Counted from the stretch's first letter, positions 1 to 7,605 are shown. The stretch is DNA of 10,148 nucleotides from an uncultured Eubacterium sp. (GCA_905236735.1 CAJOOU010000052.1:1-10148), one strand, 5' to 3'. The notes: generated from the sequence alone by a model not told the origin. Numbers and translations are program-made.

Positions 1-573
1 GAGAGCCGTGAGAGGAGACAGCGCCGACTTATAAGATGACGGCAGCCAGAAATGCAAAGGGAAGGCTCCTGCCTTGGCACCAAATCCAAATAAAAGGCAG
101 CCGCCCGCCGCATACATCCTTATACCTGCTGCCTCCTCTGCCACAGACCTTATTTCTTTAAAGCTTAAGGTGCCACACTCAGCCTGAAGCAAAAACAGCC
201 CCATCAGCATTACCATTCCTCCCATGACACCAATCGCAAGGTATGTCCGGCCAGCCTTAAGTGCATCATCTGTTTCGCTAAACGCTACCCACACATAAGA
301 CGAAAATGACATTATTTCAAAAAACATAAACAGAGTGAAAAAATCTGCCGCAAATACCACGCCGCAGGTAGCTATAAAGGTGATTATCATATACCTGTAT
401 GCCCTGCCCTTATCTATATGCATTCCCTTAATCAAAAGTCCGTCCATATAATACCGCAGGCATACTCCTGCAGCTATCCATACCATAAGCATTAAAGCAG
501 CAAAAACCACTTTAAAGTCTGTCGCTTCAAAGCTTATTCCCATGCCACAGATTTTTTCAAGTTCAATAATCAT
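1..573 (-). CDS. Fourth NuoL/M/N-like proton-conducting subunit, partial
   Basis: This gene starts at 573 and is cut by the left edge; 191 codons are visible. A GAGGAA box lies 6 nt before the ATG, and an in-frame TGA at 586-588 rules out an upstream start. The protein belongs to the antiporter-like subunits of complex I, Mrp and Mbh complexes. Residues FMFFEIMSF carry the conserved membrane glutamate (E86), and GAKAGAFPLHFWLP carries the conserved lysine (K167) and the usual FPLHxWLP signature. The E-to-K spacing of 81 residues is close to that of NuoN and NuoM, but the glutamate lies about 50 residues nearer the N-terminus than in the other three pumps here. The first one or two usual helices therefore seem to be missing. 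It is the last visible gene of the minus-strand operon, 21 nt after the previous stop. The family is clear; the exact subunit type is not. Confidence 0.88.
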   Translation of the reverse strand, partial: MIIELEKICGMGISFEATDFKVVFAALMLMVWIAAGVCLRYYMDGLLIKGMHIDKGRAYRYMIITFIATCGVVFAADFFTLFMFFEIMSFSSYVWVAFSETDDALKAGRTYLAIGVMGGMVMLMGLFLLQAECGTLSFKEIRSVAEEAAGIRMYAAGGCLLFGFGAKAGAFPLHFWLPSSYKSALSPLTAL

Positions 574-594
574 AATAAATTCCTCTCAGTTTCT

Positions 595-2070
595 TTAGAA
601 AATGCTTTCTGTAACACTTTCAAGGTAACTGCCCAGAATATTCGGGCAAAGCCCGAGCACAAAAATAACGCACGCAAAGCAGATAAGAGGCAGCATCATC
701 TTCCACCCCGGGTCTTTTATTCCTTTAAGGGTTTCATAGTCAAATTCCCTGCCCGGGAAAAATGCTTTAACCGATATGCTCATCATATATATAGCCGTTA
801 AAAGGGCTGAAACAAGCAACGCTCCAAGCCCGGCATACCCAAGAATCGTGCCGCTTTCCGCAGCGCCTTTTGCTATATTCCACTTGCTTACAAATCCAGC
901 CAGTCCCGGCACTCCCATAAGAGCCATTGAGGAGATTGTAAAGATTATAAAGGTTTTGGGCATTACCATCCCCATCCCGCGAAGTTCCGGCACAAGAGTT
1001 CTCCTGCTTTTGTGAATCACCGCCCCGGCGCAGAAAAAGCAGCATATTTTCATAAACGCATGGCAAATCATATGTGCAAAAGCGCCTGTAAGTGATGCAG
1101 GAGTCATCAGCAGTACTCCAAAAAGAATATATGAAAGGTTACTTACCGTAGAATACGCAAGCCTTCTCTTAAAATGCTGTTCCTTGAGAGCCCTGCTGCA
1201 TCCGTACACTATTGTGAATATCGCCATAACCAAAAGTACATTCTGAGCCCAGCTACCATATAGAAAATCCGTGCCAAAACAAAAATATGTGAGCCTGATT
1301 GTAGCAAAGGCTCCGGCTTTTACCACAGCTACCGCATGTAAAAGCGCAGTCACCGGAGTGGGCGCAACTCCCGCACTCGGCAGCCAGCTTGAAAACGGAA
1401 ACATAGCTGCCTTTACCGAAAATCCGCAAAAAGAGATAAAATATATGATTAAAAAAAGATTCTCATGACCTGTCACGCGGCTCATATCAAGCATTCCCCC
1501 CGCGGTAAAATTGGGAGTAATGCCGCATGTCACAATAAAAATCATCCCGATAAAGGCAAACGCCGCCCCGCCCAGGGAAAAGTACATATATTTGAGCGTT
1601 GCCGCAACTGCTTCTTTGGACAATTCATATATGACAAGCGGAATGGTTACAAGGGTAAGCATCTCATAAAAGAAATACATGGTAACTATATCCTCAGCAA
1701 ATGCGATGCCAAGCGTTACTCCGTATGCAGCCAAAAAGAAGGTAAAAAACATTCTCGGGCGCAGAGCGTTTTCCATATATTCAAACGCATAAAGGCAGGC
1801 AAACGGCCAGAGCAGCGAAACAATGAGAGCAAATGCGCTGCCGGTCCTGTCGAGGAAAAGCGAGATTGTAAGATCTCTGGTAAAAGAAAATATTACAATA
1901 CCGTTTGACGGCGGATTTAAAATCAGCATAATAACAACAGCCGATGTCAAAACCGCAAAAAACTCCGTATAAATTGTAAGTGCCTTCCGGCTTTTAAACG
2001 GTATTGCCCTTATAAGCGCTCCCGATATTACAGGCAAAAGCACCGCTACAACCAGATAAATATTGCTCAT
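595..2070 (-). CDS. Third NuoL/M/N-like antiporter subunit (491 aa)
   Basis: Polytopic membrane protein of the proton-conducting transporter family (complex I NuoM / MrpD / MbhH type) of near-standard length. It should form one ion channel of the membrane arm. Landmarks are E136 in FFYEMLTL, K220 in SVKAAMFPF, K251 in VVKAGAF, H333 and H337 with K341 in HMICHAFMK, the motif FKRRLAYSTVS (about 300-310), and K396 in GFVSKW. These are the charged residues expected along the hydrophilic axis. Unusually, the FPLHxWLPxAH signature reads FPFSSWLPSAG, so both histidines are replaced. The start at 2070 has only a modest AGAGG box about 11 nt upstream, overlapping the TAG stop of the preceding gene (13 nt gap), which suggests translational coupling. 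It could conduct protons or sodium; sequence alone does not decide. Confidence 0.93.
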   Translation of the reverse strand: MSNIYLVVAVLLPVISGALIRAIPFKSRKALTIYTEFFAVLTSAVVIMLILNPPSNGIVIFSFTRDLTISLFLDRTGSAFALIVSLLWPFACLYAFEYMENALRPRMFFTFFLAAYGVTLGIAFAEDIVTMYFFYEMLTLVTIPLVIYELSKEAVAATLKYMYFSLGGAAFAFIGMIFIVTCGITPNFTAGGMLDMSRVTGHENLFLIIYFISFCGFSVKAAMFPFSSWLPSAGVAPTPVTALLHAVAVVKAGAFATIRLTYFCFGTDFLYGSWAQNVLLVMAIFTIVYGCSRALKEQHFKRRLAYSTVSNLSYILFGVLLMTPASLTGAFAHMICHAFMKICCFFCAGAVIHKSRRTLVPELRGMGMVMPKTFIIFTISSMALMGVPGLAGFVSKWNIAKGAAESGTILGYAGLGALLVSALLTAIYMMSISVKAFFPGREFDYETLKGIKDPGWKMMLPLICFACVIFVLGLCPNILGSYLESVTESIF

Positions 2071-2083
2071 ATCGCTTATACCT

Positions 2084-3586
2084 CTATAAAATCATTGATG
2101 TAATGCTGTCTATAACCTTTAAAAGCGGAGCCGGGCATATTCCGAGCACAATTGCTGCCGCTGCCGCCACCGCCGCAGGTATATTCATCAGATTAAGTTC
2201 CTCTTTGTTTTTACTATGTCTGTCATCTGCTCCCGGCAAAAATCCGTCTATGCACACCGGCAAGAGATAGCCGGCCGTTAAAAGCGCCGATATCAAAAGT
2301 ATGACCGGTCCTGCCACCGCATATATACCACTGCCTAAGTCAAGTGCTCCAAGTGCCAGATGCCACTTGGATATAAATCCGCCAAAGGGAGGTATTCCAA
2401 TAAGAGAAAGCGAGGCAAAAAGGAAAACCCATAAGCTTAGCGGGAGATATTTCCCTATAGCCCTGTAATCCTTAACATCGGTTTTTCCCGTTTTATATAT
2501 GAATATTCCGGCCGTAAGAAAGAGTGCACACTTGGCAAAGGCATGAAATACCACCTGTAAAAGTGCCCCACAAAACGCCTCTTTTTCAAGCAGAGACAGG
2601 CCAAACAATGCGTAAGACACCTGACTTACCGTAGAGTACGCCAGCCTTTTTTTTAAATCAGGGGTAAAATATGCCATGCACGACCCCATAAGCACTGTAA
2701 CAAGAGTAAGACCGCTCCACGCGCTCTGCACCCATGTCCCCCTTATAAAATCCGCTCCCACTATAAAGTAGAGCGTCCTTATTATCGCAAGTACTCCTCC
2801 CTTTACTATTATAGAGGAAAGGGCTGCAGATGCCGGAGCCGGAGCCACAGGATGTGCGCTCGGCAGCCATCCGTGCAAGGGAAACATACCGGCCTTTGCC
2901 CCAAAGCCTGCGAGCATACAGAAAACCGCAAACAAAAGTATACCTGTGTGTCCCGCAGTAAGTGCCGTATTAAGAGTCCCTCCGGGCGTAAATCTTAAGC
3001 TATCTGTATAGGCATTTAAAAAATAAATACAAAACAGTGCCAGATACGCTCCTATCAGCGAATAAAACAGATACTTAAGAGCTCCTTTTACCGCCTCATC
3101 GCTCCCGCTGTGCAAAACAAGCGGCATTGACGAGAGAGTCATAAGTTCATAAAACAGATAAAATGTCACCAGATTGGCTGAAAAATCCAGCGCTATAACC
3201 ACTGCAAAAACTATAAGGAAAAATCCGAAATATCTGGTTTCATTTTTTTCATGTCTCATATACATACATGAGTACAGTCCGCAAATGCCCCATATAAAAC
3301 AGGTAACTGTTGCAAACAAAGCTCCCGTGCCGTCAGCTGCAAACTCAAGGGCTATGCCGTCTACAAAAGAAAATGCCGTAAAACTTTCCTTTGAGCCCCA
3401 GGCCGCAAAAAGTGCTGCTGCAATGCTTATGCCAAGCACAGCCATAGCATATATATGCAGTTTTTTCACATCATCTTCCTTAGCATCCCACTGCCCGGCC
3501 TTAAGGTGCATCCTTAAAGACCTTATCAGCAGTGCGCATCCTCCCAATGCAGATATGATGGAAGGCAAAACAAGCCAAAAATTCAT
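2084..3586 (-). CDS. Second NuoL/M/N-like antiporter subunit (500 aa)
   Basis: Integral membrane subunit of the proton-conducting transporter family, with the most canonical signature in the operon. It has E147 in LFYELMTLSSMP, K231 in GAKAGMFPLHGWLPSAH (H245 at the end), K262 in IIVKGGVL, the motif DLKKRLAYSTVSQ (310-322), H348 and K352 in HAFAKCALF, and K407 in GGFISKW. The positions closely parallel NuoM of E. coli, where E144, K234, K265 and H348 are functional residues. All expected ion-path residues are present, so it is probably an active channel. The start at 3586 follows a GGAGG box about 4-5 nt upstream and lies 15 nt after the previous stop. It acts in the cytoplasmic membrane as part of the same complex as its neighbours. 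Confidence 0.94.
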   Translation of the reverse strand: MNFWLVLPSIISALGGCALLIRSLRMHLKAGQWDAKEDDVKKLHIYAMAVLGISIAAALFAAWGSKESFTAFSFVDGIALEFAADGTGALFATVTCFIWGICGLYSCMYMRHEKNETRYFGFFLIVFAVVIALDFSANLVTFYLFYELMTLSSMPLVLHSGSDEAVKGALKYLFYSLIGAYLALFCIYFLNAYTDSLRFTPGGTLNTALTAGHTGILLFAVFCMLAGFGAKAGMFPLHGWLPSAHPVAPAPASAALSSIIVKGGVLAIIRTLYFIVGADFIRGTWVQSAWSGLTLVTVLMGSCMAYFTPDLKKRLAYSTVSQVSYALFGLSLLEKEAFCGALLQVVFHAFAKCALFLTAGIFIYKTGKTDVKDYRAIGKYLPLSLWVFLFASLSLIGIPPFGGFISKWHLALGALDLGSGIYAVAGPVILLISALLTAGYLLPVCIDGFLPGADDRHSKNKEELNLMNIPAAVAAAAAIVLGICPAPLLKVIDSITSMIL

Positions 3587-3601
3587 ATTCCCTCCAAGTA
3601 C

Positions 3602-5098
3602 TTATGCAAAAAGCGACACACCCTTTTCAATCAGAGCTATCACAGGCTCAGAGAAAAGACCAAGAAAAATATTGAGTACCGAAAGCAGTATTATAGCAAT
3701 ACTTTTGGCCATCTGATCTTTGGGGCGTATCCTCTGTTTTGTGTCTGTCCCTTCAGTGTCTGTATATATCCTTATCATTGTTTTAAGATAGTAAACCGTG
3801 TTAAGTATGGTGCTTAAGGCGAGCGCAATCATTGTCGGCAGCAGCTTATTCGTGCTGACAGCCGCTGCCTCTGCAAACAGATACTTGGATATAAATCCGG
3901 CAAACATAGGTATGCCAACCATTGAAAGAGCTCCCACCGAAAAAGCCGCCCCCGCAAGTATGTTTCTGTGCCCGGAGCCTGTAAGCGCCTTAAAATCCTT
4001 GTGAGTATCAGAAGCCTGCGAAAGCCCTGACGCTGACAGAAACAAAAGGCTCTTTGTCGCCCCGTGACATATAATATGATAGACACTTGCAACAAGGCCA
4101 TAGGTCGTACCAAGACCTATTCCCATATAAATATATCCTATCTGCGCCACCGATGAATACGATATCATCGAATTAATATCCGGAGCATTCATTGTATGTA
4201 CAGACCCCATTATCATACCCATTATGCCGAAAACAAAAAGCACATTCAACACGCCGCTCTGCCACATCGTTTTCATCCCGATTACTCTTAAAAATATCTT
4301 AATCAGCAAAAGTATATATCCTTTTGATACAAGTGACGATAAAATTGCCTGGGACGAAAGAGTCGCATTGCCGTAAGCATTGGGCACCCATGTGTGAAAC
4401 GGATAAAGTGCGCTTTTTATCGCAAGACCTATCGCCATAAGTCCTATTGCCAGCATAAGAGGCATCCGGTATGTGCCTTCCTCCATAAGAATACTTACCT
4501 GCTCCTTAATCGGGCTCATCAAAAGCTCTCCCGTTACGGAATAGAGATAACATATCCCCAGAAGAAGCATACCCGAGCCTATAAGGCTCATTATCATATA
4601 CCTCATTGCCGCCTCAAGGCTTCGTCCGCTCTGACGGCTCATTATAAGTCCGCATGCCGATATTGTATTAATCTCTACAAAAACATATGCAGTGAAAATA
4701 TCGTTTGTAAAGACAAGGGCGATAAGAGAGCTTAAAAGGAGGTTTACCATTACATAGTAAAGATTCTTTTTGCTCTCCTCTATCTCCGCCTCAAGTTCAA
4801 GGCTGCCGCCCATCATGGACAAAAACATTATCACGCAGAAAAATACCGCCATAAAGGCTTCAAGTATTCCTATCCTGATTTCGTTGCCCCAAGGCGAAGG
4901 AAAGTGTCCCATTTTATATACATAGACCTCTCCCGTTTTTATGCAGTAAAACAGGAGGCAGACCATCATAGTCCCTATGGCAAGGATGACAAAACGGTTT
5001 AAAATCCTGGCCTTTTTTGCAGAAAGAGCCGTGGATACAGGTCCCGAAAACAGCGAAAGTATTATTGAAAACAGAGGGAAATTTACCGCAAACGCCAT
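3602..5098 (-). CDS. mrpD: First antiporter subunit, MrpD/MbhH-like (498 aa)
   Basis: Proton-conducting transporter subunit placed directly after the MrpC-like gene, as MrpD and MbhH are. The early GHFPSPWG segment (64-71) resembles the G-x-x-P-P-x-G element of MrpD. Ion-path residues are E142 in VFVEINTISACG, K228 in AIKSALYPFHTWVP, K259 in LVSKGYILL, H341 and H345 with K349 in HIICHGATK, and K405 in GFISK. Two family motifs are altered. The usual PxAHxxAPxxVSA stretch reads PNAYGNATLSSQA, and the usual D-L-K-K/R-x-L-AYS loop reads DINSMISYS, so its basic residues are absent. The ATG at 5098 overlaps the preceding TAA by one base (TAATG), with an AGGAGG box at 5106-5111. MrpD is the best match by context, but orthology to MbhH of hydrogenase-type complexes is equally possible. 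Confidence 0.92.
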   Translation of the reverse strand: MAFAVNFPLFSIILSLFSGPVSTALSAKKARILNRFVILAIGTMMVCLLFYCIKTGEVYVYKMGHFPSPWGNEIRIGILEAFMAVFFCVIMFLSMMGGSLELEAEIEESKKNLYYVMVNLLLSSLIALVFTNDIFTAYVFVEINTISACGLIMSRQSGRSLEAAMRYMIMSLIGSGMLLLGICYLYSVTGELLMSPIKEQVSILMEEGTYRMPLMLAIGLMAIGLAIKSALYPFHTWVPNAYGNATLSSQAILSSLVSKGYILLLIKIFLRVIGMKTMWQSGVLNVLFVFGIMGMIMGSVHTMNAPDINSMISYSSVAQIGYIYMGIGLGTTYGLVASVYHIICHGATKSLLFLSASGLSQASDTHKDFKALTGSGHRNILAGAAFSVGALSMVGIPMFAGFISKYLFAEAAAVSTNKLLPTMIALALSTILNTVYYLKTMIRIYTDTEGTDTKQRIRPKDQMAKSIAIILLSVLNIFLGLFSEPVIALIEKGVSLFA

Positions 5099-5469
5099 TA
5101 TCTGCCCTCCTCATTTCTGATTGCCGCCGATATCTCATCAAGATTTAAGGTATGATATCTGTCGTAAAGCCTGATGGTAAGTGACAGCATAAGAGCCGTA
5201 ACAGACACCGATACCACTATTCCCGTTAGTACAAGCCCGCTCGGAACCGGGTTTATATACCGGGTTTTATCGCCGTTTATAATGGGAGCGGCAAAGCCGT
5301 CAATATAGCCCTTAAGCGCCAGAAAAAGATACATGGCCGTATCCATAATATTAAAACCGATTATCTTTTTGATAAGATTTTTCTGCAAAAGCAGATTTGA
5401 AAATCCTATACAAAAAAGCATCATCGATATCTCTTCCATATAATTGGTAAAAAAATCCGAAAGCTGCAT
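5098..5469 (-). CDS. mrpC: MrpC / MbhG (NuoK-like) subunit (123 aa)
   Basis: Small three-helix membrane subunit homologous to complex I NuoK. In Mrp and Mbh complexes it links the MrpD-type pump to the smaller subunits. Diagnostic segments are NLLLQKNLIKKIIGFNIMD (25-43), API near 61, then YINPVPSGLVLTGIVV (71-86), and the C-terminal RLYDRYHTLNLDEI (100-113), which matches the MrpC family tail. I chose the start at 5469 rather than an in-frame ATG at 5541. The shorter version begins with a typical MrpC N-terminus and has a purine-rich box (AAGG/GGGGGG) upstream, while the longer one would run deep into the preceding gene. Only 2 nt separate it from the previous stop, and its TAA overlaps the next ATG. 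Confidence 0.93.
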   Translation of the reverse strand: MQLSDFFTNYMEEISMMLFCIGFSNLLLQKNLIKKIIGFNIMDTAMYLFLALKGYIDGFAAPIINGDKTRYINPVPSGLVLTGIVVSVSVTALMLSLTIRLYDRYHTLNLDEISAAIRNEEGR

Positions 5470-5471
5470 CC

Positions 5472-6218
5472 TTAATATCCCCCCTTCCTGAACATTGCAT
5501 AGAAGGTATACATCGTGCCGGCCACAACTATGCCGACGCATATATTTAAAATCAAAATAAGTCCGCTCGATAAAATATTTCCCGGAGTACCTAACGGTAT
5601 AACAGACTCTATTCCGTTAGCCCCCGTATAAAAGGAATACATCTTGCAGAAGGCGTATGTACCTAAAGCCCCTATACTTGTTACCTTATAGGTTTTCACC
5701 GTAAAAAATCTCTCCGTCTTTTCAAAGCCGAACGCATTTAGATAGAGTATCAGTCCCGCTCCTATTATGGCGCCTCCCGAAAACCCGCCTCCGGGTCCGA
5801 GATGACCTGCCAAAACCACATATATACCGAAAATGATAATCGGCGGCACCAGTATTTTGGCACAGGTCTGCAAAATTACATCATTTTTCGGTTCATGGAG
5901 TCTGTCACTTTTTTCCGCCTCCCCGGGTCTGTCCTTCCTGAGCAGTATAAGCACCGCGCAGGTAGCTATGAAAAGCACATGTGATTCTCCGAGGGTATCA
6001 AATGCCCTGTAATCAAGTATCATTCCCGTTACGGCATTTACAGCCCCGGTCTCCTTTAGACCGTCGTTTATATATCTTTCCGACACCTCGTTATTTACCG
6101 GGTTATCAGCGTTTCCGAAAGGCGGCAGGTTATATACCGCCATCATAAAAATAACTATCAGGAATATGCAGAAGACCACGCAGAATATTTCATAAATCCT
6201 TGAAAACTTTTTAAGCAT
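5472..6218 (-). CDS. mrpB: Fused MbhE-like (MrpA C-terminal) + MrpB/MbhF subunit (248 aa)
   Basis: Two membrane modules lie in one polypeptide. Residues 1-94 match MbhE or the extreme C-terminus of MrpA: an N-terminal helix (about 11-28), an external loop, then GMILDYRAFDTLGES (65-79) and a second helix. A charged linker (94-112) leads to a complete MrpB domain with ILQTCAKILVPPIIIFGIY (115-133), the glycine-rich HLGPGGGFSGGAIIGAG (139-155), and further helices to 243. MrpB and MbhF are needed for Na+/H+ exchange in characterised relatives. The start at 6218 is supported by an AGGAGG box 6 nt upstream; the in-frame ATG at 6239 lacks one. It overlaps the preceding gene by 8 nt. Separate mbhE and mbhF genes are the arrangement in Pyrococcus, so the fusion is the notable point. 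Domain assignments are by motif recognition. Confidence 0.92.
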   Translation of the reverse strand: MLKKFSRIYEIFCVVFCIFLIVIFMMAVYNLPPFGNADNPVNNEVSERYINDGLKETGAVNAVTGMILDYRAFDTLGESHVLFIATCAVLILLRKDRPGEAEKSDRLHEPKNDVILQTCAKILVPPIIIFGIYVVLAGHLGPGGGFSGGAIIGAGLILYLNAFGFEKTERFFTVKTYKVTSIGALGTYAFCKMYSFYTGANGIESVIPLGTPGNILSSGLILILNICVGIVVAGTMYTFYAMFRKGGY

Positions 6219-6474
6219 TTTCGTCCTCCTTTTTTTCATCTACCATCCTGTGTATTTTCTTCAGGGTAATAAAAAAGAGTACGCTCGTTATACCCGCTCC
6301 GACGGCAGCCTCAGTAATAGCCAGATCGGGAGACTCTATCATTATCCATATAATGGACATCACAAGGGAGTAAGTCATAAATATAAGTATAGAGTTAAGC
6401 AGGTTTTTGGCGAGACTTACAGCCACGGCACAGACTATGAGAAAGAGCATAAGTATATTCATAAAAACACTCAT
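6211..6474 (-). CDS. MbhD-like subunit (DUF4040, MrpA C-terminal segment) (87 aa)
   Basis: Small three-helix protein equivalent to MbhD and to the helices just before the end of MrpA. Helices lie near residues 5-22, 27-46 and 57-71. The hallmark is ESPDLAITEAAVGAGI (47-62), with the acidic membrane residues D50, E55 and the following helix; in structures of Mrp and Mbh this region is proposed to line a sodium path. The C-terminus is short and charged. Its ATG overlaps the preceding TGA as ATGA (4 nt), behind a GGAGGAAAA ribosome binding site. Having this as a stand-alone gene, with no NuoL-like MrpA body, is Mbh/Mbs-like rather than classical Mrp-like. The family call is secure; the role in ion flow is from relatives. 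Confidence 0.92.
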   Translation of the reverse strand: MSVFMNILMLFLIVCAVAVSLAKNLLNSILIFMTYSLVMSIIWIMIESPDLAITEAAVGAGITSVLFFITLKKIHRMVDEKKEDENA

Positions 6475-6806
6475 TTTTCCTCCTCCTTTATCTCAATTTT
6501 TTCGTAATTGCCTTCTGCCTCTCCCACGGTAATCTCAAGCCTTGAAATAAGATGTGACGAAACCGGAGAAGCCAGCCACAAAAAAAGGATTACGAGTCCG
6601 ATTTTTAAGGATGTAAAGCTTATTCCCTCTATTAAAATAAGGCCGAGCAGCACTATACCTATACCAAGAGTATCCCCTATAGCTGCGGCATGCATTCTGT
6701 TCAAAACATACTTAAACCGGAAAACCCCAATCATCTCCACTATAAAAAATACCAGTCCGAGCAGGATTAAAATCATCCCCAGAACAGTCATAACATCACC
6801 TGCCAT
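6471..6806 (-). CDS. mrpG: MrpG / MbhC subunit (111 aa)
   Basis: Small membrane subunit of the MrpG (PhaG/MnhG) family. Helix one (about 8-28) is followed by GVFRFKYVLNRMHAAAIGDTLG (27-48), the family signature around R30, H39 and D45; two more helices follow (about 48-62 and 67-84), then a charged tail rich in Glu and Lys. The start at 6806 has GGAGGAG just upstream; a second in-frame ATG at 6791 is possible and would remove only five residues. A longer in-frame extension to 6872 is rejected because it would overlap the previous gene by 77 nt and has no family resemblance. The chosen start overlaps the previous stop by 11 nt. In Mrp complexes G sits in the E-F-G cluster next to B and C. Confidence 0.92.
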   Translation of the reverse strand: MAGDVMTVLGMILILLGLVFFIVEMIGVFRFKYVLNRMHAAAIGDTLGIGIVLLGLILIEGISFTSLKIGLVILFLWLASPVSSHLISRLEITVGEAEGNYEKIEIKEEEK

Positions 6807-7119
6807 CTTTCTCCTCCTCTTTTTTCTCCAGATATACTCCTGTGTATACCTTTGTAAGAACAACAACTGCAAGGAAGCTTATCATTGCATAAATCAGGCA
6901 TATATCCGCCAGATACCCTTCTCCCAGAAATACCGTAAGTATGGCTATAACCGCCATAACCATTGTCCCCATCATATTGGTTGCCACGATTCTGTCCGAT
7001 ACCTCCGGTCCTATTATGGCTCTTACAAGGCAGAGTATGATAAGGATGGCAAAAACAACAAGTGCAAGTGTCAAAAGTCCAATGCATATGCTGTTAATCA
7101 CTTCATTTGAACTAAACAT
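6796..7119 (-). CDS. mrpF: MrpF / MbhB subunit (107 aa)
   Basis: Three-helix membrane subunit of the MrpF (PhaF/MnhF) family. Helix one spans about 11-33, followed by the signature VRAIIGPEVSDRIVATN (32-48) with R33, G37-P38 and D42-R43. Then come helix two (about 50-66) and YLADICLIYAMISFLAVV (69-86), which matches the family's Y-L-x-D-I-A-x-x-Y-A-L-L-S-F segment. The C-terminal tail is lysine- and glutamate-rich. A GGAGG box lies 6 nt before the ATG, and the gene overlaps the MrpE stop by 8 nt, consistent with coupled translation. MrpF has a part in ion exchange in characterised Mrp antiporters, but no catalytic role can be read from the sequence. Confidence 0.94.
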   Translation of the reverse strand: MFSSNEVINSICIGLLTLALVVFAILIILCLVRAIIGPEVSDRIVATNMMGTMVMAVIAILTVFLGEGYLADICLIYAMISFLAVVVLTKVYTGVYLEKKEEEKDGR

Positions 7120-7579
7120 ATCTTTCCTCCCAGTTTTTCAGTAGCTTTACAAAAATGGATTTTTCAATGCCCTCAGCAAGTTTTTTATCAAGGCAATGCA
7201 CGGTAAATGTATCTCCCTCAAGTTCGGCCGTAATGGTTCCGGGTGTAAGTGTTATGGCGTTTGCCAGAAAAGCCCTGAGCTGCGGTGATTTGATATCGGT
7301 TTTAAACCTCACAAGAGCAGGACTTGGCTTTCTTTGGGGACTGATTATAATGCGCATAACATATCCGTTAGCCTTTATGATTTCAACCAAAAGTACAGCA
7401 ATATAGTAAATAAAGTAAACTATACTCTTATATATTATCTTTTCTTTTTTTATGGAATGATTCAGGAATCTGATGCTGAAAAAGAGCATAAACGCCGCCA
7501 CTATCGCCCCAATGATAAGGATTTCAAGTGTAAACTTCCCATTAAATACAATAAACAGTAAAAGATACAATGCGTACAT
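7112..7579 (-). CDS. mrpE: MrpE / MbhA subunit (155 aa), first gene of the operon
   Basis: MrpE-family membrane protein that starts the operon, as MbhA does in Mbh-type clusters. Two hydrophobic stretches (about 3-12 and 19-38) and a helix around 52-69 are followed by a soluble part with ANAITLTPGTITAEL (106-120) and FTVHCL (125-130), the most conserved MrpE segment. The start at 7579 follows AGGGGG with a 6-nt spacer; an in-frame ATG 21 nt upstream has no such site. The usual MrpE length is about 155-165 residues, so the protein is intact. E is thought to help assemble or stabilise the complex rather than conduct ions. Transcription probably starts from the putative promoter at 7606-7633. 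Confidence 0.93.
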   Translation of the reverse strand: MYALYLLLFIVFNGKFTLEILIIGAIVAAFMLFFSIRFLNHSIKKEKIIYKSIVYFIYYIAVLLVEIIKANGYVMRIIISPQRKPSPALVRFKTDIKSPQLRAFLANAITLTPGTITAELEGDTFTVHCLDKKLAEGIEKSIFVKLLKNWEERYV

Positions 7580-7605
7580 CTTATACCCCCTAAACCACAT
7601 ACTTT

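Noticed and set aside
3174..3716. A 180-codon plus-strand open frame opposite the junction of two pump genes
   Set aside because: Antisense to strongly supported membrane genes, no start signals and no recognisable domain.
595..5098. The pumps as part of an ordinary respiratory complex I (nuo) operon
   Set aside because: The accompanying E, F, G, MbhD, MbhE and B subunits do not occur in complex I, and no NuoH, NuoJ or peripheral-arm gene is visible.
5470..5541. Longer N-terminus for the MrpC-like protein
   Set aside because: It would overlap the MbhE-MrpB gene by 70 nt, has no ribosome binding site, and the extra residues are not MrpC-like.
6807..6872. Longer N-terminus for the MrpG-like protein
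   Set aside because: It runs into the end of mrpF with a basic, non-family sequence, while the ATG at 6806 has a strong GGAGGAG site.
6508..7110. A 200-codon plus-strand open frame opposite the MrpF and MrpG genes
   Set aside because: It is wholly antisense to two genes with clear family signatures, has no ribosome binding site and reads as low-complexity shadow sequence.
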